Shown: positions 46,356-56,405 of the stretch, one piece after another
Layout: every line of letters starts with the position of its first letter
Numbering within the stretch: the stretch's first letter is position 1
Source: Prochlorococcus sp. AG-424-P18
GTDB lineage: Bacteria; Cyanobacteriota; Cyanobacteriia; PCC-6307; Cyanobiaceae
DNA: 64,000 bases
NCBI GenBank assembly: GCA_003213235.1
Contig: QCNJ01000001.1
Span: forward strand, 62,001 to 126,000
Reading direction: 5' to 3'
Made by a program: the position numbers and the translations under genes
Notes under the pieces: generated by a model
Databases searched by the model: none
What the model was told of the DNA's origin: nothing
What the model saw: only the letters and a program-made list of their open reading frames with translations

Positions 46356-47084
46356 TCAAAGTTTGAAATTATCTCCTAGATAATATTTCTTGACTATTGG
46401 ATTATCAGCCAATTCACTTGATGAACCGTTCGCTAAAATTTTTCCTTCACTTAATACATATGATTTGTTAGTAATTAGAAGGGTTTCTCTAACATTATGG
46501 TCTGTGATTAGAATTCCGACCCCATCACTACTTAATTTAAGAATTAGTTTCTTTAGATCATTAACAGCAAGAGGATCGATCCCAGCAAAAGGTTCGTCTA
46601 ATAACAAATATTTAGGTCCTTTTCTGCCTACAGTAAGAGCCCTAGCTATCTCACACCTCCTCCTCTCTCCTCCTGAAAGTTGATAACCATAATTATCTAC
46701 AAAGTTATTCAAATTAAATTCATTAATTAATTGTTCTCTTCTATTTCTTATGGCTGCTTTACTATAGGATGAACTTTGTAAAGCCAAATCTATATTATCC
46801 TTAACTGTGAGATCTCTAAATATACTCGGTTCCTGAGTTAAGTATCCTAGCCCAAGTCTTGATCTAATTGGTAGAGGAAGATTGGTTATATTTTTTCCAT
46901 TCATTAAAATTTCACCTTTATCTGGTTTTATATTTCCAACTGCAAGATTAAAAGTTGTAGTTTTCCCAGCACCATTAGGTCCCATCAAACCTACAACTTC
47001 GCCTGGATTAACAGTTATGGAAACATCATTTGCGATTAATCTTCCTTTAATTGAGAGGGATACATTATGAATCTTGAGGTTCAT
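46356..47084 (-). CDS. lptB: LPS-export-type ABC ATPase (LptB-like)
   Basis: 242-aa ATPase of the LptB family. Walker A GPNGAGKTT, Q-loop LTQEPSIFRDLTV, signature LSGGERRRCEIAR and Walker B LLLDEPFAGIDP; the D-loop/H-loop ITDHNVRET is typical of LptB. Powers lipopolysaccharide transfer to the outer membrane; the permease genes are elsewhere. The gene lies 114 bases upstream of ccsA. Confidence 0.9.
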   Translation of the reverse strand: MNLKIHNVSLSIKGRLIANDVSITVNPGEVVGLMGPNGAGKTTTFNLAVGNIKPDKGEILMNGKNITNLPLPIRSRLGLGYLTQEPSIFRDLTVKDNIDLALQSSSYSKAAIRNRREQLINEFNLNNFVDNYGYQLSGGERRRCEIARALTVGRKGPKYLLLDEPFAGIDPLAVNDLKKLILKLSSDGVGILITDHNVRETLLITNKSYVLSEGKILANGSSSELADNPIVKKYYLGDNFKL

Positions 47085-47172
47085 TTTCCTTGAGATCGAT
47101 TAGTTTTCTTATTTTCTTGAAAAAAAAATGAAATATATAATAATAATTTAATGGAAAATAAAGATATATTCA

Positions 47173-47541
47173 TCAAAGAGGTTTCAAAAAAGGCTTATCG
47201 TTCTCGTTTAATAGTTCTTTATATTGTAATTTCCTTAATAAATCTTCCAAACATTTGCAAAAGGATTCAAGATCAATCCCTAAATCAATCTTGGTTCTAG
47301 TTTTTATTCTACCTAAACCCTCTCCAAGCAAAATAGTAGCTCCATTTAAATTCCCTTTACTTAAGTGAAACTGAGAAACAGATACTTGTAAAATTCCTTG
47401 GATAACTTGTCTTTCGTCACCATCTACGGAATTCCATATTTCTTCAAAAGCATCATGAGCCTCATACCATTCATGATTGTTAAAAAGATTTAAAGCTGTA
47501 AAAAGGGAATCTTGAAAACTTTTTGCACTTTCTTCGTTCAT
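47173..47541 (-). CDS. DUF309 protein
   Basis: 122-aa helical protein. LFNNHEWYEAHDAFEEIWNS is the DUF309 hallmark (HxxxEAHxxxExxW), followed by QGILQVSVSQFHLSKGNLNG. Function unknown; found in cyanobacteria and Firmicutes. Starts 11 bases after the typA stop, so co-transcribed with it. Confidence 0.85.
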   Translation of the reverse strand: MNEESAKSFQDSLFTALNLFNNHEWYEAHDAFEEIWNSVDGDERQVIQGILQVSVSQFHLSKGNLNGATILLGEGLGRIKTRTKIDLGIDLESFCKCLEDLLRKLQYKELLNENDKPFLKPL

Positions 47542-47552
47542 TAAACCAATTA

Positions 47553-49349
47553 CTAATTTTTTTTCTTTTTATTTATTTTTCTCATTCTTATTGAATCCGG
47601 TGTCACCTCTAGCATTTCATCTGGACCAATATATTCGAGCGCTCTTTCAAGGGTAATATCAACAGGTGACTGCAAAGTATCAAGTTCTTCTGCCCCTGCA
47701 GATCTCATATTAGTCAACTGCTTAGTTTTACATATATTCAACTCAAGATCTTGAGGTCGATTATTCTCTCCAATTATCATTCCTTTATAAACTTTAACTC
47801 CAGGTTTAATGAAATAGACTCCCCTATCTTCAGCATTCTTTAAAGCATAAAATGTGGCTACACCTTCCTCAAAAGCTATAAGAACACCATTCCTTCTGGT
47901 TTCAAATTCTCCTGTTTTAGGTTTATATTCATAAAACGAATGGCTCATGATACCTTCACCTCTAGTTATCCTTACAAATTCCCCGCGAAATCCAATTAAT
48001 CCTCTTGATGGAACGAGAAATTCTAATTGAGTTCTACCATCTGAACTTGTCTGCATGTTTTTCATTTCTGCCTTTCTAGATCCAAGCTTTTCTATGCAAG
48101 AACCAACAGATGCTTCAGGTACATCTAAAACCAAAGTCTCTATAGGCTCACATTCAACATTATCAATTTCTCTGAAAATTACTTGGGGTTGTGAGATTTG
48201 AAACTCAAAACCCTCTCTTCTCATAGTTTCAATCAATATCCCTAGATGTAATTCTCCTCTTCCTGAGACTGAGAACCTGTCAGGAGAATCAGTTTCTTCT
48301 ACTCTCAGGGCAACATTTGTTAAAAGTTCCCTCTCCAATCTATTTTTTAATTGTCTACTGGTAACAAATTTCCCTTCCTTACCTGCGAATGGTGAATCAT
48401 TGACAACAAAAGTCATATTCAAGGTAGGTTCATCAACTTTGATTAATGGAAGAGGATGAGGAGAATCGGGACATGCTATGGTCTCACCAATATTGACGTC
48501 ATCAAAACCAGAAACAGCAACAATATCACCTGCAAATGCTTCATTTATATCAATTCTTTGTAATCCTTCAAATCCTAAAAGCTTACTAACTTTACCTTTA
48601 ATGGTTTTTCCGTTTTCTTTAATTAAACTAGCCTGTTGGCCGTTTTTTATAGTTCCATTGTGGATCTTTCCAATTACTATTCTGCCTAAGAAATCAGAAT
48701 AGTCCAAAGTAGTTATTTGTAGCTGAAGAGGCTTATTAGAATCACCTACTGGAGGAGGAACGTGTCTGATAATAGCTTCAAAAAGAGGCATCATATTGTC
48801 ACTATTAGATTCCATCTCTTCTTTTGCGAAACCAGACAAGCCACTCCCAAAAAGATAAGGGAAATCACATTGATCATCATCAGCGCCTAATTCCAAAAAC
48901 AAATCAAGGACCTTATCAATTGCTATTTCTGGTACCACTCGTGGTCTATCAATTTTATTTACAAAGACTATAGGCCTAAGTCCTTTTTCTAATGCTTTTT
49001 TTAAAACAAATCTTGTTTGCGGCATAGGTCCCTCATTTGCATCAACAATAAGGAGACAACCATCAACCATTCCTAAAACCCTTTCAACTTCTCCTCCAAA
49101 ATCAGCATGTCCAGGTGTATCTATAATATTTATTCTGGTATCTTTGTAGTTAACTGCAGTATTTTTTGAGAGAATTGTTATCCCCCTCTCTCTTTCAAGA
49201 TCATTTGAATCCATTACACATGTAGGGATAACTTCATTGTCTCTAAATATTCCTGATTGAGATAACAATGCATCTACAAGAGTTGTCTTCCCATGATCTA
49301 CGTGAGCAATAATTGCGACATTTCTAATTTCTTTAATCGAAGATGACAT
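47553..49349 (-). CDS. typA: translational GTPase TypA/BipA
   Basis: 598-aa ribosome-associated GTPase. G1 AHVDHGKTTL, G3 DTPGHADF, G4 NKIDRPR, with ERERGITILSKNTA (G2). The EF-G-like domains III and V and the BipA-specific C-terminal domain follow. Implicated in ribosome assembly and stress adaptation. Confidence 0.96.
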   Translation of the reverse strand: MSSSIKEIRNVAIIAHVDHGKTTLVDALLSQSGIFRDNEVIPTCVMDSNDLERERGITILSKNTAVNYKDTRINIIDTPGHADFGGEVERVLGMVDGCLLIVDANEGPMPQTRFVLKKALEKGLRPIVFVNKIDRPRVVPEIAIDKVLDLFLELGADDDQCDFPYLFGSGLSGFAKEEMESNSDNMMPLFEAIIRHVPPPVGDSNKPLQLQITTLDYSDFLGRIVIGKIHNGTIKNGQQASLIKENGKTIKGKVSKLLGFEGLQRIDINEAFAGDIVAVSGFDDVNIGETIACPDSPHPLPLIKVDEPTLNMTFVVNDSPFAGKEGKFVTSRQLKNRLERELLTNVALRVEETDSPDRFSVSGRGELHLGILIETMRREGFEFQISQPQVIFREIDNVECEPIETLVLDVPEASVGSCIEKLGSRKAEMKNMQTSSDGRTQLEFLVPSRGLIGFRGEFVRITRGEGIMSHSFYEYKPKTGEFETRRNGVLIAFEEGVATFYALKNAEDRGVYFIKPGVKVYKGMIIGENNRPQDLELNICKTKQLTNMRSAGAEELDTLQSPVDITLERALEYIGPDEMLEVTPDSIRMRKINKKKKN

Positions 49350-49476
49350 CTATAGAATTTATATAAATATTAGATTGACTTTATTAAGGCTAACTCAAAG
49401 TATGCTTATTATGAGAATTTTCTCTTCAAGACTTTGAAAAATATAATTTATTGAATAATTAAATTAATCAATAGAT

Positions 49477-50190
49477 TTATAATTTTCTATTTGAGCTTTC
49501 AAAAACTTTTAATGCTTCAATTGACCCCTCATATCTCCAATGCCAGGGTTCGTAATCTATATATTTATTATCTTTGTTGAACGATAACTTAAAGTGAAAC
49601 TTAGCTGCATTTTTAATTAACCATTTAAAGGCGTCAGTATTTTCGAAGTCGGTTTCAAAGTCTGTCTCTCTTTGAGTAGCATCACCAATGTCGATTGCGA
49701 AACCTGTACTATGTTCGGAATACCCTGGAGGGGCTGAAACTCTAGCTCTTTCTGCCGCTTCTTGATTTCTAATAGATTTTAAAGAATAAAAGATATCGTT
49801 TTGCAAATTTATTGATCTATAACCACTCAAGAAGACTAAATATATTCCATCCTTTTTGGCTTCTACTCTCATTTTTAGTAGAGAATCGCGCATATCCATA
49901 TGAACTTCAATATTAGGCTCAATTAAAACTAGTTTCTCCTTAGAAATTTCCGCATAGGGTAAATGACCTAAAATTCTATGGTCATGATTTATCTGAACCT
50001 GAAAATTACGATTATCAAGAGATCCTATTTCTATATTTTTAATTAATCGCAATGCAGCGACAGAAAAGATAAGAAAAAGAAATGGAGAAAATATTAATAG
50101 TTTTTTTAATAATGTTGAATTTGGATTATTTAGGTAAGTTCTTTTGGCAAGTGGTATATCAAATTGATCGATATCTTTGTTTAGTTCCAA
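49477..50190 (-). CDS. D-alanyl-D-alanine carboxypeptidase, VanY family
   Basis: 237-aa peptidase of family M15B. One N-terminal transmembrane helix (LLIFSPFLFLIFSVAAL, about residues 30-48) anchors a periplasmic catalytic domain with SGYRSINLQNDIF, the zinc motif SEHSTGFAIDIGDAT (SxHxxGxAxD) and EPWHWRYEG (ExxHxR/WHWxY). Trims peptidoglycan stem peptides. Divergent from chlP. Confidence 0.9.
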   Translation of the reverse strand: MELNKDIDQFDIPLAKRTYLNNPNSTLLKKLLIFSPFLFLIFSVAALRLIKNIEIGSLDNRNFQVQINHDHRILGHLPYAEISKEKLVLIEPNIEVHMDMRDSLLKMRVEAKKDGIYLVFLSGYRSINLQNDIFYSLKSIRNQEAAERARVSAPPGYSEHSTGFAIDIGDATQRETDFETDFENTDAFKWLIKNAAKFHFKLSFNKDNKYIDYEPWHWRYEGSIEALKVFESSNRKL

Positions 50191-50302
50191 TATGTAGAAG
50201 TGAATTTGGAAAAGATATTTCGATATTAACTATTATTTTAAGAAATGCACTTTTATAAGCAAAAAAGATGTAGTTTTTATATACAGTATTATTTTTTTTC
50301 AT

Positions 50303-51643
50303 ATGTTGAGGGTAGCTGTTATTGGTGGAGGTCCAAGTGGTTCATGTGCGGCAGAAATACTTGCTAAAGCTGGAATAAAAACTTGGCTCTTCGAGAGAAA
50401 ATTAGATAATGCGAAACCATGTGGAGGAGCTATTCCACTTTGCATGGTCGAAGAATTTGATTTACCTGAGTCAATTATTGATAGAAAAGTAAGGCATATG
50501 AGAATGATATCTCCATCAAATAGAGAAGTCGATATAAGTTTAGATAGAGTTTATGGGAAAAGTGATAATGAGTTTATTGGGATGTGTAGAAGAGAAGTTA
50601 TGGATGCATTTATGCGCAACAGAGCTTCAGATCTTGGTGCGACATTAATAAATGGATTAGTTACTTCTATTGATACTGGCGATAATAATCAAGGGCCATA
50701 TAAGCTTTCCTACTCAGATTTTACTAATGGAGATAAAAAAGGGGAACTAAAGGAGCTTACTGTTGACCTTTTGATTGGAGCTGATGGAGCCAATAGCAGA
50801 GTTGCAAAAGCAATGGACGCAGGTGATTACAAAGTTGCTATAGCATTTCAGGAAAGAATTAAATTGCCTAAAGAAGAAATGAGTTACTACGAAGATCTTG
50901 CTGAAATGTATGTTGGGACTGATGTTTCTCCTGATTTTTATGGGTGGGTATTTCCTAAATATGATCATGTTGCTGTGGGCACAGGAACCATGCAAAAGAA
51001 TCAGTCATTAATTAAAGGACTTCAAGAGGGTGTAAGGAATAGGGCAAAGAAAAGACTTGTTAATGGCGAAGTAATAAAGGTAGAAGCTCACCCTATTCCA
51101 GAGCATCCAAGGCCAAGAAGGGTAGTTGGGAGAATGGCATTGGTTGGTGATGCAGCTGGTTATGTTACAAAAAGTTCTGGAGAGGGTATTTATTTTGCTG
51201 CAAAAAGTGGAAGAATGTGTGCTGAAGAAATTGTTGAAGCATCAAAAAATGGTCAAGTAATTCCATCAGAAAAAGATTTAAAAAACTATCTTAAAAAATG
51301 GGATAAAAAATATGGCACAACTTATAAGGTGCTAGAAATCCTTCAAAATATTTTCTACAGAAATGATTCTGCTAGAGAAGCCTTTGTTGAGATGTGTGAT
51401 GACATGGATGTTCAAAGACTCACTTTTGATAGTTACTTATACAAAAGAGTTGTCTCTATGAAACCATTACAGCAACTTAAAATTACGATGCTTACACTTG
51501 GTTCAATTTTAAGAGGGAAAGCCCTAGCGCCTCTAAAATATAAACCAGTTGATAGTGCTGTTAGGGAAAATAAAGAGGTAGAAAAAATGCTAGAAAATTA
51601 TTCAATAAAGGGAGGAATTAAAGTTAAGAGTTCAAAAGTGTAA
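50303..51643 (+). CDS. chlP: geranylgeranyl diphosphate/chlorophyllide reductase
   Basis: 446-aa flavoprotein reducing geranylgeranyl to phytyl for chlorophyll, tocopherol and phylloquinone. FAD motif GGGPSGSCAAEILAKAG, KPCGGAIPLCMVEEF, and LIGADGANSRVAKAMDAG; VGDAAGYVTKSSGEGI completes the FAD site. Overlaps the convergent glyS gene by 20 bases at the 3' end. Confidence 0.95.
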   Translation: MLRVAVIGGGPSGSCAAEILAKAGIKTWLFERKLDNAKPCGGAIPLCMVEEFDLPESIIDRKVRHMRMISPSNREVDISLDRVYGKSDNEFIGMCRREVMDAFMRNRASDLGATLINGLVTSIDTGDNNQGPYKLSYSDFTNGDKKGELKELTVDLLIGADGANSRVAKAMDAGDYKVAIAFQERIKLPKEEMSYYEDLAEMYVGTDVSPDFYGWVFPKYDHVAVGTGTMQKNQSLIKGLQEGVRNRAKKRLVNGEVIKVEAHPIPEHPRPRRVVGRMALVGDAAGYVTKSSGEGIYFAAKSGRMCAEEIVEASKNGQVIPSEKDLKNYLKKWDKKYGTTYKVLEILQNIFYRNDSAREAFVEMCDDMDVQRLTFDSYLYKRVVSMKPLQQLKITMLTLGSILRGKALAPLKYKPVDSAVRENKEVEKMLENYSIKGGIKVKSSKV

Positions 51644-53786
51644 AGTCGGCAATTTTTAGAGAATAATTTCTAATTAAGCTCAACAAATTGAGTCTATTAT
51701 TTCTTATTTTTAAATCCTCTGACATTATTAGGACTCCCTTTTCATTATCAAATAAATCCTCGATATTGTTTACATTAATCTCAAACAAATTTAGAAGTTC
51801 CAAATAATTGCAATAACCTTCTGAAAAAAGTTTTTCTAATTCTCCAATAAATTCAAAAACTTTGAATTCACAATCTTTTTCAAAAAGTTTTGTGTTTACA
51901 TAACCTCTTGTTGTGAGAACGTCTCTTGAAATATCACTTTTATTTGCTAATTTGCTTACTCTAGTAATTACCTTCTGGATTTCAAGAAAATTATCCTTTT
52001 CGTTAAAATTGATAATAACATTAATTCTATTTTTAAGATCAACGATATTCAATACTCTTTTTTGAGATAATTCATCAGAAGAGCAAACGGCCTTTATTAT
52101 TTCTTTACTTAGTGATATTTCTTCTAAATGACTAACAATTCTTTGAACTAAAAATTCATTTAAATCATTAAATACTGTTTCTCTTGAGAAGTTTAAATTA
52201 GGAAATACTATTTTCCAAAAATCAATAAGTTCGTTGAATAGTTTATCTAAAGGTAAATCAAGTTCATAATCCCAAATTATTTTAATCACTCCATTCAAAT
52301 TTCTTCTTAAAGCATAAGGATCAGATGATCCACTAGGACGTTTACCAGAAATAAATATACTTATTAAAGTTTCGACCTTATCTGCTATGGAAACTATTGC
52401 ACCATATTTTGTGGAGGGCAAAGCATCTTTATAAAAAGAAGGTAAATAATGTTCAGCGACAGCTAAGCAAACATCCTCACTAAATCCTTCATATTTAAGA
52501 TATTTACCACCCATTATTCCTTGCAGCTCAGGGAATTCGAAAACAATTTCGCTACATAAGTCGTTTTTACAGTATTTAGCAGCTTCTACTATTTTTTTTT
52601 CTTCTAAAGACTTATCATTTAAAAATTTAATAATTTTTTTAGTAACTTCCTCTATCCTTTCTACCCTCTGAAATATATTTCCAAGTCCTTTTAAATATGA
52701 AACAGATTTAAGCTTTTCATTTCTTTCGCTTGAAGCAACTTTTTTATCACTTTCTACAAAAAACTTTGCATCTGAAAACCTTGCCCTTAGTACTTTCTCA
52801 TTACCTTTGGCAATATTATTATTTGACTCTTCAAGACCATTTGAAATAACGCAAAAAGTTGTACTAATATTTTTTTCAGAGCTTAAATCTAGTTTAGAAA
52901 AACTTTCGTTTTTAAATAAAAGAGGAACGTATCTCTGATGAATTTTCATGACTGTTGAGAGAACTTCAACAGGAAGATCAAGAAATTCATTACTAAATTT
53001 GCCAATAATTAAGTCTGGCCATTCAACTAAATCAGTTAGTTCATTTAGTAATCCTTCTGAAAGATCAGGTTTCAGATTTAAAGATTTAGATGCCTGATTT
53101 ATTAAACTTTCAATTTTTTCTTTTCTTTCTTTTCGAATTGCTAATACTCTATTTCTTTTCAATAATTCAAAAAAATCATCAGAATTCTGAACTTCTAAAA
53201 CTTCATTAATTAACCTATGACTTTTTGTTTTATTACTTATTTTGATTTTTGGATCACATTCATCAAATTCAAAATCAAGAATTTCATCATTATAAATAGA
53301 GGCAATCCACCTAATAGGTCTTGAAAATTTTATGTTCCCACCCCCCCATTTCATAAATCGAGGACCTTGAAGACTCTTTACTAATTTTGGGATAATCGAA
53401 GACAAAGAAATTTTTGTTGATAGTCCTTTCTCAATTTTCTTTCCAAATACAAAATCACCCTTTTCCGTGTTTTTTATTTCTAGCTCACTTACATCTATAT
53501 CTAAGCTATTAGCAAATCCTAAAGCAGCATTAGTAGGACATCCATTTAAATAAGCTAAATTTGCTTTAGGCCCTTTTCTTTCTATTATCTTGTCTTCTGC
53601 ATAATCAACTAAACCTTCGACAAGAAGAATTATCCTCCTTGGTGTGGAGGTAACAACTATTTGTTCGAATTTGATTAACTTTTTATCCAATTCAAATTCT
53701 ATTAGAGATTTAAATTGCTCTAGAACAGAATGAGAAAATTTTGCGGGCAACTCTTCTGTTCCTATCTCAAGTAAATATTTAGACAA
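51624..53786 (-). CDS. glyS: glycyl-tRNA synthetase beta subunit
   Basis: 720-aa beta chain of the alpha2beta2 glycyl-tRNA synthetase. MSKYLLEIGTEELPAKF and the HD-like and anticodon-binding C-terminal regions (SDPYALRRNLNGVIKI, DKVETLISIFI) match the family. A poly-C tract at 53340-53347 falls in a Trp-Gly-Gly-Gly stretch and is in frame. The alpha chain gene is not present here. Divergent from sir, 87 bases apart. Confidence 0.95.
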   Translation of the reverse strand: MSKYLLEIGTEELPAKFSHSVLEQFKSLIEFELDKKLIKFEQIVVTSTPRRIILLVEGLVDYAEDKIIERKGPKANLAYLNGCPTNAALGFANSLDIDVSELEIKNTEKGDFVFGKKIEKGLSTKISLSSIIPKLVKSLQGPRFMKWGGGNIKFSRPIRWIASIYNDEILDFEFDECDPKIKISNKTKSHRLINEVLEVQNSDDFFELLKRNRVLAIRKERKEKIESLINQASKSLNLKPDLSEGLLNELTDLVEWPDLIIGKFSNEFLDLPVEVLSTVMKIHQRYVPLLFKNESFSKLDLSSEKNISTTFCVISNGLEESNNNIAKGNEKVLRARFSDAKFFVESDKKVASSERNEKLKSVSYLKGLGNIFQRVERIEEVTKKIIKFLNDKSLEEKKIVEAAKYCKNDLCSEIVFEFPELQGIMGGKYLKYEGFSEDVCLAVAEHYLPSFYKDALPSTKYGAIVSIADKVETLISIFISGKRPSGSSDPYALRRNLNGVIKIIWDYELDLPLDKLFNELIDFWKIVFPNLNFSRETVFNDLNEFLVQRIVSHLEEISLSKEIIKAVCSSDELSQKRVLNIVDLKNRINVIINFNEKDNFLEIQKVITRVSKLANKSDISRDVLTTRGYVNTKLFEKDCEFKVFEFIGELEKLFSEGYCNYLELLNLFEINVNNIEDLFDNEKGVLIMSEDLKIRNNRLNLLSLIRNYSLKIADFTLLNS

Positions 53787-53873
53787 GAAAAAAATATGAC
53801 TTCACTTACTATAATTTACTACCAGTTAAATAAGCTTTTCGCTAATGTATAAAAAGAGATATGTTTTGGTCCT

Positions 53874-55661
53874 TTGGTCAAGGTTGAGAAAGTAAAAAAG
53901 AAAAAAGATTCTGCAAAGGAAGAGACTGTTTGTTTAGCAAATGGACTAGAAGTCTCTAAATTTGAAAATTTTAAAAAAAGTAGCCAATTTCTTAAGGAAC
54001 CACTTGCTACAGAATTAGTCAATGAAAGTGATCATTTTACTAATGATGCAGTTCAGTTATTAAAATTTCATGGTAGTTATCAACAAGATAACAGGGAAAA
54101 TAGAAGGCCTGGCAAAAGTAAAGATTGGCAAATGATGCTTAGGTTAAGAAATCCGGGCGGTGAAGTCCCTGGGAAATTATTTTTAGCCTTAGATGAATTA
54201 TCTGACAAACTAGGTAATGGAACACTTAGGGCCACTACAAGACAAGCCTTTCAAATGCATGGAATTAGAAAGGAGAACCTGAAGGAAGTAATTCAAACAA
54301 TAGTAAATTCAATGGGCTCTACATTAGCTGCATGTGGAGATATAAATAGAAACGTTATGGCACCCGCGGCTCCATTTGATTCGCCAGACTATAATATTGC
54401 AAGATCATTGGCAAAAAAAGTTGCAGATCTTCTCACCCCAATGGCTGGCCAAGGCACTTTTTTAGAGCTTTGGGCTGATGGAGATTTAGAGTACACCATA
54501 AAGCCTGACAAAGACATTGAAGCAATTAGGAAGCTCCAATTTAAAGACAATGTTTTTAGTGGGATAAAAGATGAGCCTCTCTATGGTTCAACTTATTTAC
54601 CGAGAAAATTTAAATGTGCTGTTACAGTTCCTGGGGACAATTCTGTTGATCTTCTTACCAATGACATAGGAATAGTTGCCTTTACCTCTAAAGATGGAAA
54701 CTTAGAAGGGTGCAACTTCTATATTGGAGGTGGTATGGGTCGCACACATAATAATGAAGAGACCTTTGCAAGAATTGCAGATCCACTTGGATATGTTGAA
54801 GAACCTGATGTTTATGAATTAATACAAAGCATTGTTGCTATTCAAAGAGATTATGGTGATAGAAAATCAAGAAAAAATTCGAGAATGAAATATCTTCTTC
54901 ATAGAAAAGGAATTAAATGGTTCAAAAAGATACTCTCTGATAAGTATTTCAAAAAAGATATTAAAAAAATTAGAAAAGAACCTGATAAGGTTCTCATTGA
55001 TTACCTAGGTTGGCATAAACAAAATAAAACCTCCCATTTCGTAGGTTTACCATTATTATCAGGGAGATTATCTGGAGATAAGAAGAATATCATTACAAGT
55101 ATTGTTAAAAAATATAATTTAGATTTAAGACTCACACCAAATCAAGATATTTTACTTTGTAATATCCCCAATAAAAACAAAGGTGAAATTCAAAAATCTC
55201 TATCAAAAATTGGATACGAAAATTTAGAAAACATTAATGAAATACAAAGACACGCTTTAGCTTGTCCCGCTTTACCACTTTGTGGTCTTGCAATGACTGA
55301 AGCTGAAAGAATACTACCTGATGTATTAAAAAGGATTGAAAATTTACTATTAGATCTAAAAATACAAAAGACAATATTATTCAGAATGACAGGCTGTCCG
55401 AATGGATGTACCAGGCCTTATATGGCCGAATTAGCACTTGTTGGAAGTGGGCAAAATAAATACCAATTATGGTTGGGGGGAAGTAAAAATCTACAAAGGC
55501 TTGCTAAACCATTTTTACAAAGAATGGAACTTAACGATTTAGAAAAAACTCTTAAACCATTATTTGATAATTGGAAGAGTAATTTGGATTTGGATTTCGG
55601 AGATTTTATAAATACTCAAGATGAAAATTATATATTGAATTTACTAAACGAAAATCAATAG
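53874..55661 (+). CDS. sir: ferredoxin-sulfite reductase
   Basis: Assimilatory sulfite reductase, 595 aa, six-electron reduction to sulfide using ferredoxin. Fe4S4/siroheme cysteines are in HALACPALPLCGLAMTEAE (C-x5-C) and MTGCPNGCTRPYMAE (C-x3-C); substrate-binding basic residues lie in TTRQAFQMHGIRK. CPALPLC favours sulfite reductase over nitrite reductase, consistent with ammonium/urea-using HL strains. TTG 53874 is the only plausible start in frame. The N-terminal lysine-rich lead is short. Confidence 0.92.
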   Translation: MVKVEKVKKKKDSAKEETVCLANGLEVSKFENFKKSSQFLKEPLATELVNESDHFTNDAVQLLKFHGSYQQDNRENRRPGKSKDWQMMLRLRNPGGEVPGKLFLALDELSDKLGNGTLRATTRQAFQMHGIRKENLKEVIQTIVNSMGSTLAACGDINRNVMAPAAPFDSPDYNIARSLAKKVADLLTPMAGQGTFLELWADGDLEYTIKPDKDIEAIRKLQFKDNVFSGIKDEPLYGSTYLPRKFKCAVTVPGDNSVDLLTNDIGIVAFTSKDGNLEGCNFYIGGGMGRTHNNEETFARIADPLGYVEEPDVYELIQSIVAIQRDYGDRKSRKNSRMKYLLHRKGIKWFKKILSDKYFKKDIKKIRKEPDKVLIDYLGWHKQNKTSHFVGLPLLSGRLSGDKKNIITSIVKKYNLDLRLTPNQDILLCNIPNKNKGEIQKSLSKIGYENLENINEIQRHALACPALPLCGLAMTEAERILPDVLKRIENLLLDLKIQKTILFRMTGCPNGCTRPYMAELALVGSGQNKYQLWLGGSKNLQRLAKPFLQRMELNDLEKTLKPLFDNWKSNLDLDFGDFINTQDENYILNLLNENQ

Positions 55662-55664
55662 AAT

Positions 55665-56348
55665 TTATATTTTTCCATATAGGGCATTTGCCTTTTTATT
55701 TTTCCAAGCCCATAATTGATCACCATAACTAAAATGCCACCATTCATTAGGATGTTGAGCGAATCCGAATTTAGTCATAATTTCCCTTAATAAATTTCTT
55801 CTACTATTCCAAATAATTGCTTCTTCGTTCTTTATGTTTGCATAAAAATAAGGATTTGAGGTCTCATCCATTTGATCAACAATGCTACCCATTTCAACAA
55901 GATTACCCTTTTTATCTGATAAACAAACATCCAATGCGGCCCCAGTTGAATGAGGGGGAGGACACCTAGTGTCATAAGAAGGATATGCCCAAAATTTTTC
56001 AACTTTTTTTAAAATGGATGGATAAGATTTTATGTTTTCAAAAGAAATATCAATATCGGATTTTTCACACTCTAATAAAAATGCTCTTTTAAACATAAAT
56101 TCTTGGACTTCTAGAGGTCGCCAACTGTCATAAATTAAAAGGTTAAAACTACTCTTTGAAATCAAATAATCATTTACTTTTACTAATCTATTTACTACCT
56201 CCTCTCTTAATTTCCAAATAGAAGATTTATCTTTGTAAGGTGCTCCTAAATGAGAGTAAGGGTGGGGATCTAAAAACTTTAGGCAGCTAGGTATAGCTAT
56301 TAATTTTTCTCCATTATCTTTAATTGGTATTTTATTCCAAATTTTCAA
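55665..56348 (-). CDS. D-alanyl-D-alanine dipeptidase (VanX/DdpX family)
   Basis: 227-aa M15D peptidase. LIYDSWRPLEVQEF, the zinc site PPHSTGAALDVCLSD (SxHxxGxAxD), and HPNEWWHFSYGDQLWAW with the catalytic Glu and third zinc ligand. No signal peptide, so cytoplasmic turnover of D-Ala-D-Ala is likely. Convergent with sir, 3 bases apart, and downstream of recG. Confidence 0.9.
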   Translation of the reverse strand: MKIWNKIPIKDNGEKLIAIPSCLKFLDPHPYSHLGAPYKDKSSIWKLREEVVNRLVKVNDYLISKSSFNLLIYDSWRPLEVQEFMFKRAFLLECEKSDIDISFENIKSYPSILKKVEKFWAYPSYDTRCPPPHSTGAALDVCLSDKKGNLVEMGSIVDQMDETSNPYFYANIKNEEAIIWNSRRNLLREIMTKFGFAQHPNEWWHFSYGDQLWAWKNKKANALYGKI

Positions 56349-56405
56349 TTCAAATTTGCAATTGATTTATAGTGCCATATATATCAAAAATTACAATGAT
56401 AGTTT

